Positions 22,771-35,200 of a DNA stretch of 64,000 bases are shown here, one piece after another. Under the pieces are notes generated by a model. The model did not search any database and was not told where the DNA came from. It saw only the letters and a list, made by a program, of their open reading frames with translations. The stretch is from Ceriagrion tenellum (taxonomy: Eukaryota; Arthropoda; Insecta; Odonata; Coenagrionidae). The stretch lies in contig OY720632.1 in the NCBI GenBank assembly GCA_963169105.1, positions 60,793,136 to 60,857,135 on the forward strand, read 5' to 3'. Both the position numbers and the translations under genes were made by a program. The first letter of the stretch is position 1; each line of letters opens with the position of its first letter.

Positions 22771-23215
22771 CCTTCTGGATGTTGCATTTGGGCTCGCAGT
22801 CGACCACCAGCTGCTGCTGCAAGAGGCGCCAGGTGTTGCCGTTGTCCTTGACCTTCCTCATGACCTCGTCGTCTTGGTGGCAGGCGGTCCCCGCGGTGCC
22901 GTAGCGGCATCCCCCGCCGACGTGCGCCCCTGCCAGGCCCCCTCCTACGCCCCCGCCGCCGGTTACCGCCCCCTCGCCCCCGCAGCAGGCGTCGCTCTCC
23001 TCGGAGAGGGACTCCCCGTCCAGCCCCCGGCGGCGGGCACCCTTCCGCCGCCCCCGCCTCCGCCTCCTGCGCCGCCGCCTCCTCCGCCTTCGCCGCCGCC
23101 GCTTGCAAGCGTCGTCGTCGTGACCGCAGTAACCGCCGTCTTCTTCCTCCTGGAGTCTCTTCTTTCTCGTCAGCTTCTCCAGCTCCCTCTGCTCTCGCTC
23201 CATTCGCTCGTTTCT
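22771..23215 (-). CDS. Ca-alpha1T: Cav3 exon: start of II-III linker
   Basis: 445 nt, acceptor TTTCCAG, donor GTGAGT, ending one base into a codon (phase 1). It begins RNERMEREQRELEKLTRKKR (a short charged, probably helical segment), then an acidic stretch, a run of about 16 arginines, a glycine-rich part and DNGNTWRLLQQQLVVDCEPK-CNIQK at the end. It reads straight from FSAE of the S6 exon. The matching downstream exon (domain III) is not in the window. Confidence 0.85.
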
Positions 23216-26200
23216 CTGGAAAGTCACATTGGGCATAAGAGAGAGAGAGGGAGCATTCAACCGCAGCAATCGGCACAAGGAAGAGAACCACAGGGGTAGC
23301 CTTGAAACTCTGCAGCGGGGAGAATTGAAGCCGAATTGACGATCGAATTTGCGCATTTGGCATTTGCAAGTTGTGACTATGAAAGCATTGGATGTTCCTA
23401 TGCTAAAGCATTGAAATCTGGTGACTTTCGTGGCTCACTTGTGGATTTATTGAGTCCATCGAGGATTTAGTTAGATTTAGCGCGCTTCTAGCTGCCACCA
23501 AAATCAACAATTTTTAAAAATTTATTTATACTCACAACCCCGAAAACAGCACAACAAAAGCCTTTTACACCGGATGTTTAACATTGACAAGAGACGAACA
23601 AAGAAAACCCATGTCCTGAGTGGTGAAAAACCACCCAGGCAGGACTCGAACCCTCCCTGACCCGAGACCCTCGGACTGGTAAGCGGTGACTTAACCCCGC
23701 TGCCACCGGGGCCGCCAATTGACGTAGTCTCGCGTTTTATGTAGAAATTAGGGAAAATAAGGCGAGTGCCACGAGCGGCCATGGCGCAAATGACATCGTG
23801 ACCTGCATTTGGCTGACCAAACAGAATACTAAATAAGAATGCTAAACGGCAGTTGTTAAACGAAGAAGTCGAAACATTTAATTTGTGTTCAATAAATTAC
23901 TATATTGAGAAAAGTTGTCTTTGAAACCATTAGTATTTAATAATGTAACCTCTCTCAAGAAAGCTTTCTAATCTGCACAAGCATTGTTCCACAATTCTAT
24001 AACATTTAGTTTTAACTTGCCAGAATATTACTGCCTTTCCCAAAATTCCTTGGTGCGGAACGTATTTATACTCTGTATCAGTCAACTGCATTCGATTTTT
24101 TGTATAGGTTGATACTTAAAGCTTTGGTCTTGAAGGGGACAATCGGACGCCGTATGGTCGTCAATATCCAAGATGGGTATGTAGATTATTCACCCGCAGA
24201 ATGCCCACCGGCAGGTTAAAGAAACATTTCGCCTGCAGACTACGTTCCACTGAACGTTGTTCGTGAGCGCTCATGTGAGCTGACTTCAACATTCAGAATG
24301 CATGCTTACCGTTATTTAAGGTTGAGCGCGATTATTCAGTGGTCAAAAAGGAGACCATAGCCCAAATGTATTTTTAAATTTAAGCAACTGTAAGAAGGAT
24401 CAAGTAAATACCGCTACACCAATGACGCCAAAATATTGTACTTATGACTGCAATTTTCCGTCATTAACAAAATGTGCTAAAAGGTTTTAACACCTCTAAT
24501 TATTCCATGCCGTTTTTCTGTTGGTGATTATACCATCTCTACCATGGGCCTGGACAGGATTAATATCGAGAGGGGTTATGGCATAATCCTGCATGGCACT
24601 GTAAAGCATACTTGGAATGAAATATCTCGTTCAGGGGGTATGGCAGCTGCCCTATCTGCCTGCCCATGTTCACTATCGAAGATTTTTTTCGATTATAAAA
24701 ATTTATATCTCCGAGTAATCAATTTATTTTTATAAATGGTTGAGAAGACATGCAATTGCTTAAGCATAATGCTATGCATAATTGTGAAGCTTAAGCTTCA
24801 CAATTATGCATAGAAATTTTCATTTGAGGTTAATCCCTGTGAAATGGGTTAATGAAGAAATGAGGCTCGATTCCGAATGATCCCAACTTAGCCTCCCTAC
24901 GATACTAACTGAACCCTCCCTTGAAAGTACATGGTATTGTGCGAATTTATTAGGATGTGATTGTTCGATGGATGACATCTGATCGATTTCACTTTTCGAG
25001 AGAAGGCAGAACGAACCTTTGACGATGAAAAGAGAGGGAACCAGTCACAGGGAGGAGGTGAGGATTTCATAAATGAGCATAGTTTTACCTCATAAAACAC
25101 TTAGATAAACTTACATATTCAGTTTTATATAGTGGTATACATTCTAATGACGAAAAGTGGCCATTCCCATGCCTGCTGTCATACATGAGGCTGCAATGTA
25201 GCAATGCTTATGCTTACTTCCCCTCTCCATCAACTTCCCTTCCTAGTGTGGTATGGTCTCTTGTGGGGAATGAGATAAGTGGATGGCCCTGAGCCTTTTT
25301 CTTTATTTTCACTGGCAAAGATGAATTTAATAAATAACACCCTGCCCTGCCGGAAGGTGGCAACAACCAAAGTTGGATTGTACCAATAATATGTTCAAGG
25401 ATCTGAGCAAGAAACCAAGTAACCAAAAAAGTAAGAGTCAATAAATTGGGATTTTGCACAGATTTACCTCCCGCAAGACAGTCAACAGCTGCTGTTACAT
25501 CTCTTGAAGGTAAATAGGATCAAAGGCCAGCCATTATTGTCAGATTACAAGAGCAACGAACATGGTACTCAGAGCTTTATAACACACAAGAGATAAACTC
25601 AGGAGTTGGGAGAGTTCATTTATACAACTACTTTTTATGCTGCACCCTCACAGTGTGATGAAGTTAATATATTACAGATTTCACTTTTTGAAAAAAATGA
25701 TTAGAAAAATAGTGGACACTCACCTCAGCTGAGAAACCTTCCACCAGGATGGCGACGAGTAAGTTGAACAGGACATAATTGCCGAAAGTCATCAAAGCCA
25801 CAAAGTACAGGGCCGCCCAGTGACTTGTCTTTTCCATTCCATTAAAAAGAACTACATTCCAGTCTTCCTGAGTTAAAATCTGCTCGCATTTTGGGGATGA
25901 AAATAAAAATGTCATTCCAAGCATAATATAGGCAGAAGTGGAATTGGAACAAAATATTTGAGTTTGAAGAGAGAAAAAAGAGAATTATGTCATCACAGAT
26001 TTTTTTCCCATTATAAAAGGAAGTTAAATGAAAATGTAGGTGCACAAATGTTCGACACACATTTAATGTCATGTATGGGAAGTAAGAGTATTTCTATTAC
26101 ACCATGTATCAGGTATTTTTTAAGAGTATGAATCCTAAGTTTTGCCACCAAAGAAATAGACAGCAGACATGAGCAGTCATTTAGTACATGTTAATTCTGT

Positions 26201-29200
26201 GACACAACAAGCACATATTTTGACATAATTGCAATCATTATCACAGCACTTACCATATCTATTTGCCAATTTAAAAGTAATTTGTTCATGGTATTCTACC
26301 ATTGGTGAGTTTTTCCAATTCTGGGGTGTTCTTTGATCAACGTAGTCACCATACTATTTGTGATTTACAAAATGAAATTGCTCAGCAATAGTTCTTGACT
26401 GGTGGGATGGGGTTGGAGTGATGCCTAGAATACTAGCTAACCATAGGGATGGCCATAGTTCAAATCCCTGTAAAGGAGGATGTTTTTCAGAGGAAACCTG
26501 ATACCTACTTGAGTGTCTTGTGGAGGGCACTTCAAGTACAGTACTCCATCTATCGGATAATACGGTAAGCCATGGTCCCCTTGGCGCCTTTTGTTAAGAG
26601 TAGGCTGATGCCAATGCTGGGTTTCGATCCAACCTTCCTCCCTGAACTTTCCCCTATGGCACAAACGACCTAAGCTGTCGGTCACCTCCCTTAATATCCA
26701 ATCCAATCCAGTTCTTGACTGAATGGAGGGTGGCTGAGTCATTCCCAGCAGAATCAATGTGTAGTCAACACATTGCACAAACTATGAATGTGGTGTTCCA
26801 CCATTTGAATACTATTTGCTAGATTTTCTGGGGTTTTTATGATGTTTTACCACTTGAACTCATGCAATACAGCCCAGATGTAGATCCATGAGGGATTCAT
26901 GGGTTTTAGACCAACCCTCCCTCCCCACCAATATTTCAAAGTAGTTTGAAAAAACAGAGAATTCTAAATGAGAAAGTTATAAGCTGTTTTCAGCTAAGAA
27001 CATTCATATCATATTTTCTTCAAGTTGGAACATCTTTTGATGAATATATTTGCAGTTTTCTAGAAGCATAAACACACTTCAGGTTTTGTATTTTTTATTT
27101 AAGATTGCACAGCTGAAATCAACTGCTTACCGCGTATGCCATTGCCCTCCTGATTGTCAAAACAGAAATTTGTTCCTTTGTTTTAAAAGTTTATACTCAA
27201 CATGAACCCCCCTGATAAAAATCCTGGATACACCACAACCATACAGCTCTAAAATCAGTACAGAAAATACAGTTGGCCTTAGAGGTTAGAGTCTATTGTG
27301 GCATGATGGACAGAGTGCTTACTGATCATTTCATGCCCTATGGGTTCTATTTTGAGGATGACTTTCAAAATAGAATGAAACTAATTTCATAACTTTCCAT
27401 GCACATATGAAGCTCATATTAATTAACTGTTGCAACCCTCACTTTGGATGTTTAAGGATTTCATGATAATGCCAACAATGGTAGAAACCTATGGATAAAA
27501 GGGTCAATTTTATGTACCTACTGTAAAACCTGTGTGTTACAGAGCGTGGTATTCTATTCGAATACTCTTGTTCCTATGTTGGTGGATTAATATATACATT
27601 GGTGCATACATTCTGCCTCATGAATGAAAGTGATTTCTCATAATCTGAGAGAAATAATTAACTGCACAAAATTTGTTTAGTTAAAAATAAATATAGCCAA
27701 TTGAAGATACTTTGAAATTTTAATGTTATTGAAGGATACTATCAAAAGGCTAAAAAGTTCAGCAGATTTTAAAAAAAACCCACAAAGATATTCTCTTTTT
27801 GGGAAAAACTATTACCTCCAAGTGTCCATGTTGGAATGTCCATAAATTAGAGCTACACAAAACTGCAAGCAAATCAGCTAGGGATTCTAAATCCCTGGGA
27901 CTAGGATGTGTCTATTTATTTCAAGTGTCCATTTTTAGAAGTTTCATTGTATTACCAAGATATGATAAGTGCATCAATTAGATCACTGAGCATTTGAAAA
28001 ATTGCTCAAAATTTGTCATTAATATAGAATTGTTTCTTCCATTGCCTATCTTCAGTAGCAAAACAGTACTTAGGTGCACCATATACTTCTTACATTTTTA
28101 TAATGTGAGTAATGAAGGTGACATCCCTTTGAACTATGAATGACAATGAAAACCAGATAAGGGGTTCAGTAGAAATAAATTCATCACATTAAGACTGATT
28201 TTGCATTATCAAGTGAAAGACAATCAGAACTATTAAAGAACTCTAAAAATATACCAAAAGATATAAGAATTTAAAAGCCAGGAATAAGAAAAGTAAATGA
28301 TTGGCTTTAAGGGTTCTCTGCTATCACATTATGATGACTGAGCTAATTTAATTTAAGAGAAATGCAGACTATGAACCTTTGAAGTGGAACCCAATGTGAC
28401 ATTGTTGGAAGTTCTTCATTTTGATACCACTTAATTTATGACTTATCAATGCTGGTATCAAATAGCGAGCACCAAAGTGTATAAATACCCACGTTGTACC
28501 AGCAATGTGCTAAATAAGAAGATAACAACTTTTTTCTCTTTGATTCAATGACATCTAAGTATTTAATTTAGCCAAACTGGGCCAGGCATTTCATGTTAAA
28601 ATAAACAGAATATACCTGACTGCACTGGGGTGCATTTGAGAAAAAACAGTGGGGCCCAAGAGTAAAAATATTAGACATCTGCATGTTTGAACAAATGAAT
28701 GGGAAAAGGAGCAGAGAGTGAGAGAGAAGAGAGGATGGGGACTGAGGACATTTTTTGGGATTGCACTTACCTGAAAGACGGTCACCGTGGCCCAGAGGAT
28801 ATTGTTAAAGTGTTTTCTGTCACACACACACTGAGGATCGCGAGTGACGATTTCGTGACAAGAACACTCCCTTGATCCATCAGAGCGCATGCAAAACTTA
28901 CCACCAAATAGGTACATTCCTAAAATACTGAAACAAATCAATAACAAATGCAAAGTAAAGCAGCACTAATTTTTCTGCATATTTGGGTATTAAAAAGGGG
29001 TAGTTATAACAAATTAGGTCTAGTTTATGTAGCATTAGTAAAAAAAAGGGTTTTTGCGCAAGTGGACAACGTGGGGTGTGTTTTACAGGGTGGAGTGATT
29101 AAAGGGACAATCGACAGGCGAAACACAGGAGTACGTGAGGGATTGTTATGCAGTGGAGGTAAAGGTTATTTTTTATACCAAACTCTACTTGAGTAAGACA

Positions 29201-32200
29201 CAAAGGAGAATTTTTGGTGAACTTGGAGAAATTAATCACATAGGTACTGCGACCACTCATGTCTTTTTTTAAATTCTATCACCAGAAAAATATTTGTGTT
29301 CATTTGAAATTTTCCTTTCATTAATCTGTACAGCTACATAAGTGTTCACATAAATTTTATTGTAAGGAGATTCTTTTCCAGTGATATTCAAATGAGTTGA
29401 AAAAGGGTTCACACAAGGATGTTTGTCAAACACAAGTGCATATGAAATACATAACCAAGCGTGAATTATGCTTAGTGGGGCTTTGAGCGTCACACACAAG
29501 CTGAAAATATGGAAACCAGAGATTCGCTGGCATGAATATAGCTCAGAGTTTATTTCTAAGTGATATTTAAACTATGATGGAAAAAAACCAGGAAAGTAAA
29601 TTATGACAAAATGAGTAATAATCAAATGCCTTAATTAAAAACAAATTCAGATAGTAAGTCATTCACTTTTTATACATTTAACTTAATAAACTCAGTAATT
29701 GATGTTTCATTTTAAAAGTAGTTCTTGTAGTAATAACAGAGATTACCTTAGCACAAACTGATTTTTAATACATTGTTCATGCATCAGGTGTGAACAGGTG
29801 TCTTAATGTCACAATGTTTTCTTTTGAAGTACAAAGTAATATAAGTTAAACTGATATCGATCGCATGCTGTTGGACTTTCAAATATCTTGGCTATTTCTT
29901 TCTTTGAATTTCTCTCAAGGATATATAATGGCTAATAGCCAGTGTCCCTCAAAAACAATCCCCAGTCTTCCTTCTATGCACCCCTAAAGCTAACCCTCAT
30001 TCATGATAATTCTCCAAGGAACAACAGGAGAGGTAAGGGAGTGATCAACAGACTCGGCTAGCAAGGTAAAGTGCATCATACAGCAGCAACAGACGTCACT
30101 CCATTGGGGCAAGAGATTCACAAAGGTTTCTCAACAAAAAGGATTGTAAATATGCACAGTTGCACACATTTCGATCAAATGCCTGGGCATTGCGTTCAGA
30201 TTGGCCAATGTTTGGAAGGTGAGGGCTACCAATTAAGAAGCAAACCAAACCACCTACTGAGGGCAAATTCCTACAGATACTGCATTAGAGTATCGGCATC
30301 TACGATTACCACTACTGTGCGTAATTTTTTGCCTATATCTAAGCCGATTAGCGGCTGTGGTTAAGGGAATTAGGGGTGGTTGGGTGTTCCAAGAGCGAAA
30401 TTGTGACAATAAACTAGTTCAGCAGCAATCCGTGCCAGCGAGCAAACTCTATATTTCCAAGGCAAGGCACCGTGAGTGGTAGTATAAATATAATATATAT
30501 AGTTGTATCATATATATATATAGTATCTCTATACTTATATATATAGATAATTTTACTTTACGATTAAATTGGAGGCGATGTTAAGTCATCAACACGCCAT
30601 ATGTGACAGAGGTGACAAATCTCTGGGAAAAGAGAAAAGTCTTCACAGAGGTCATGCCGGGGAGAGTGCCAATAGCAGGTATTTCAATGAGGTTGAAATA
30701 GACAAAGAGAGAGAGATAGAGAAAGGGGTGAGGTGATGGAATAGGAATACCAGGGATTTTTTTAGGGCCACCAGGTAATGTATATAAATATATAATATAT
30801 CTATATAGCGGTCCATTCATGCCCAGTCAGTCAAAGTTGTGGTTTCAGTGAATTATGACGTCATGGGAAGAGAAGGGTGGGGACTATAAAGGTGAAGATG
30901 GCAGTAGGGCGGAGAAATGGCAAACATACCGACAAGCTTGCGATGTGTTAAAGTACTCTAATATCTATTGTGAGTTCGATGACTACTCGTTTGTAACATT
31001 CCTTCTAGATCCACTTTTAAAGGTGTCGTTGGTGCTGATTAAAAAAAAAAGTTTAACTTTTTAAAAATACACATATTAATGTATTTATCATCAGTGTATT
31101 CAGCAGCATTAGGTTTCATTTAGTATTCTCGCAGTTGATTTTCATTCTGATGAGGGGCTCGTGGTCGGTGACACACGCTCTTTTTTTTAAATCCTTGATT
31201 GCTCATCAGCACGAGTAGATGCCAAGAAATAGCTTTTTAAATTTGGTTAAATATGTGTTAGGCAGTTTATGGATTAACTGCACCATCTACACTTCAATTT
31301 TGGTTAAATATTAGTTTTATTATCAGTGAATTTTATTTACCATGATACTATGATTGGGTGGATGAGGGGAACTGTGCATAAGAAAGAATTTTAAACAATT
31401 TTCATGCTTCTTTCCAAACGCAAGGCTGAAAGATATTTGTGAAGCAATATGGTTGTTTGAAATAAATTCATAAAAATTCAAAACCTCGTGAGCGAAAAAC
31501 ATGGCTTAAGAGAAAGAGCCGAAAACAAAAACAGTGATAAATTAGAGGAAGTCAAGCTCTGTGCACCAAAATTAACAGGTGCCACAGTGAGGTTTGGAAA
31601 TAATATGTGCATTGAATTGACATGAAATCATGCTAAATGCTCATGTAGTAGTTGGAAGTAATTTTAACGGACAAAACATGTTCATGGTTTTTAACGCATT
31701 CTTGAGTACCCACCTTTCTTGCTAAGGAAGAATATTTTCCGCTGGCTTCGAACCAACCACTCAATGATAAATAAAAATTAAGAAAGATATAAAAAATACT
31801 GAGGGCAGGCATTGCAAACCTCAAATAGTGTGAGTGGGAATTCGTGTGAGTTGAAAACGACAGAAGAAAGGAATGAAGTGATATCTCAAAAGGAACAAAA
31901 ACTCACAAGTATAGAAAAAAGTCTTTACACGGAGAGGGTATCATGCTAGGCATTGAATAAACTGTGAAAGTTAGCTCCATAGAATTGCATACAAAGTCAT
32001 CAGTGGAAAGAAGATTTTTATGGATCAACTTGTCATGATTTAATAAATTTTATCATCTAATATCTATATATATTAAAGTAGGTATGCATAATATTGTGTG
32101 CTGAATAGGAATATGAATTCTACAATTAAATTATTCATCCTAATATTATATCTTGCAAGGGTTAAACGCTATGGGATGAAAAAATACTTTAACAGTTAAA

Positions 32201-35200
32201 ATAAGGTAAGAATTTAAAATTTTCACTTAAACGCTTAGAAGTTTGACCAAATTAAAAGTGTCTTTTATCGTGTGTACAGCCAAGGCCTGGAGTAGTATGA
32301 TTTTTATTAAGATCTTAAATTTCACGTTAGAAGACACCACGCCAAAAAATGCACACAAACAGGACTTTCACAACTACTTACAAAAATTACGTAAAGCACT
32401 AGACATACGTATGCCAGGCCAACTACGTGGGTGTGAAGCAAAAATGTATAGATCTTGGGCTTAATATATATATATAATATATATTAAGAATAAATGCAAT
32501 CAATTAACCAGTGATAAAAGTTGCAAAGTGGTAGCACAAGCGAAGAGACAAGCTTAAAAAGGTTGTTAGTAATAAAAATTTCATCGCATGCTTTTTACTG
32601 TAATTAGAAAAATAATGTTCTATTAAAAATTGCGTATTTTATACTTTACCTGTTTTGATCAGTTTATCTTTAAAATGTTGCAGAAATATTAAAGGGACTT
32701 TAATATATGTAGTTTTAGCTTAATCAAAACCAATAGCGATAAAACTGGGAAAAAGCTGTACCTGGAAGACAGTCACTATGGCCCAGAGAAGGGAATCAAA
32801 GTTCTTTCTGTCGCAAGCAACCGATCCATCATCTGTTTTACTGCAGAATTTGCAACCAAACAGGTTCATCCCAAGTATACTATAAAAACAAAAACAGATA
32901 AAGGGTTTTTTACTCTTTTCATTACACTTAACAAACGGTCACAGAATTGGAACAATGAAAATTTTGTGAGGTTTTCTTTTACTTCACTTGTATTATCAGA
33001 TAGAATAAAAAAACTTAATTCCTTTTCCTTTCCTTTTTTTTTGTAATTAATTATGTTAGAATTTGAGTTCAATTTTTTCCCCTTCTTTTGTCGAATAGGG
33101 TCACATGATGAATCTGAGGGCATTTTGACACGAGGGAGGCATCTTTAAGGGGGGGGGGGGGGTATGGTCAAGAGGATATCAGCATTCGGAAAGTGGAGAC
33201 TCTGGACTGGCATAACTTTTCGTGTGATATAAATTGGTGAAGTGTGTGTAACCACCATGCTTTGCAAGCGTGTGACTCCCATCCCACCCCTCTCTCCCCC
33301 CACTCCCGTTTCAACTGTGGAGGGCAGGGAAGAGAGAGAGGAAGAATGAGAGAGAGAGGGCGAGAGAGCAGGAATCATTAGTTAACTTGCTGCTTTGAGT
33401 GCACTCTGCTGGCTCTTTGCAGAAGTAAGCGTGATATAAAAAAGCAATCGCGTGGTCAGGTATGGGGAAAAAGCATGTCATTCATTTTATTTTACTTCCC
33501 ATGAGCTTACTCAGGGAATGGATAGTTCATTCTCTGTTGCACGCCTGGGCTGTTCCCTTACAATAACAAAATAAAGGAATAAATGTTTTCGATAGGGTAC
33601 ATTAGGCACTTGGCAGAGGCGTGATGTGAAGTGTGCAATCACTGCTATTAGCTTCATTTAATATGCGTTGGCATGCTTTATCATCTTGTCATTTATAAAT
33701 GTGTGGACACGATGCATGATGAACATGGGAGTGATGAATGTTTCTTTCTCACTTCACTTGCAGCTCGGCTGCTTTTTCATGTTTATGTTTTTAGGTATTT
33801 GGTTTAAGCTTTAATTAAGGCACGGTTTGTTTGGTCTGCGTGGTTTCTGCTTGTTTACAAAAGTTGAAGTTATTTGATCGGGAATATCAGTTGTCATGGT
33901 ATTCTGTTGTTAGTTACGTTCATTTTTTTTAGTACTTGAGTTTGATCAGCTGTATGAGCATAAAATAAGCATTCCACATTTCTGGTTCGCCAAGATAATC
34001 GCTCACCTTCCAGTAGATCCCACATCAGCCAAACTCTATGGGAATGAATTTTCTTCCTTGAGGGAGGAGACACAAAAGGAGGGATGGTTTGGGAAAGAAA
34101 AACTTAACTCACACCACGAGTTTAGATGGCAAGGGCATCAGAAGCATTGAAGAAACACCACCACAGTGAGACTGGATTGGTAATAGTCAGCATACTATCT
34201 GAGAGTAGATCTGCAGCCTTGAGCATCACCTTGATGGCATACTTCAGAAGTGAGGCACCAATAAGGTGTACGATGCAAGTATAAAATTTACAAATAGACA
34301 GAACCATATGTCTTGATAATACAGAAGAGAAGAGAAGTCATCAGGTATTTGTCCATATTTGACATTGTCAGTTAATCCAGTGAACACACTTGAAACAGGC
34401 AGATGTTGTGAGTGGAATCATGGAGACTCCATAATGATTTCATTTAGATGAAGAAAACCTAAAAAATTCATCAAGACAGTAATACGTCATATTTCATTCT
34501 GCATAACTTGCTTGCAATAGCAATGCTAAGTGATCCTCTTTTGCTATAGAGTGAAGCTTCACTCTCTATTGCTGAGATAGCCATTGATTCCCTTACATAA
34601 TGATTGTTACAGCATGAAGAAGGATGGAATGAATAGTTAGGAGACTAATTCTAGGGACTGGTGGGAAGCATCATGGTAGTCTTACTTGAGGGCTGAAAAC
34701 ATTTGAAACAACAAAAGAGAAAAACCCCACTGCTACATAGTCGGGTGTACTGCCATGGTCATAGAGAGGGTAAATATTACGATTAGGAAAACTAGGCTGA
34801 ATGCTAAGGGGAGATTAGAAAGGAAGAGAGATAATGTATGCATCATGACATGGTATCAATGATGACATGGCACACAATGGTAATGTCTGTTTTTATATTT
34901 AACATGAACTCACTAATATTGGCATCACATAACTAAACATATTATGTATTATGACTAACTGTACCAGCGATTCACTCAGATTGGCATTCAAACTCACATT
35001 ATGCTTGCTACAATGGGCCATCTCTGATGTCAGGGAGAATGCTTGACTACACCTTACAATTTTATATATTTATGACACATTTTTCTAATAATATATTTTG
35101 CCATAGTTATATTTTCTTGCTCAGTCAATAAGGCATGTTATCAGGTAGTGCTCTGAACTTTGGTCACCTGACCCTCAGAAACTGTTGTGCATAAATGGAC

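Noticed and set aside
22751..23369. Three overlapping frames of 182-200 codons around the II-III linker
   Set aside because: Only the frame reading RNERMEREQRELEK joins the S6 exon in phase and ends at a donor; the others are composition artefacts.
23640..23717. Functional tRNA-Ser or tRNA-Leu gene
   Set aside because: The head looks like a class II tRNA but arms are mismatched and it continues into a SINE body.
30071..30364. 97-codon plus-strand frame
   Set aside because: No motif, starts and ends in ordinary intron sequence, no splice or promoter support.
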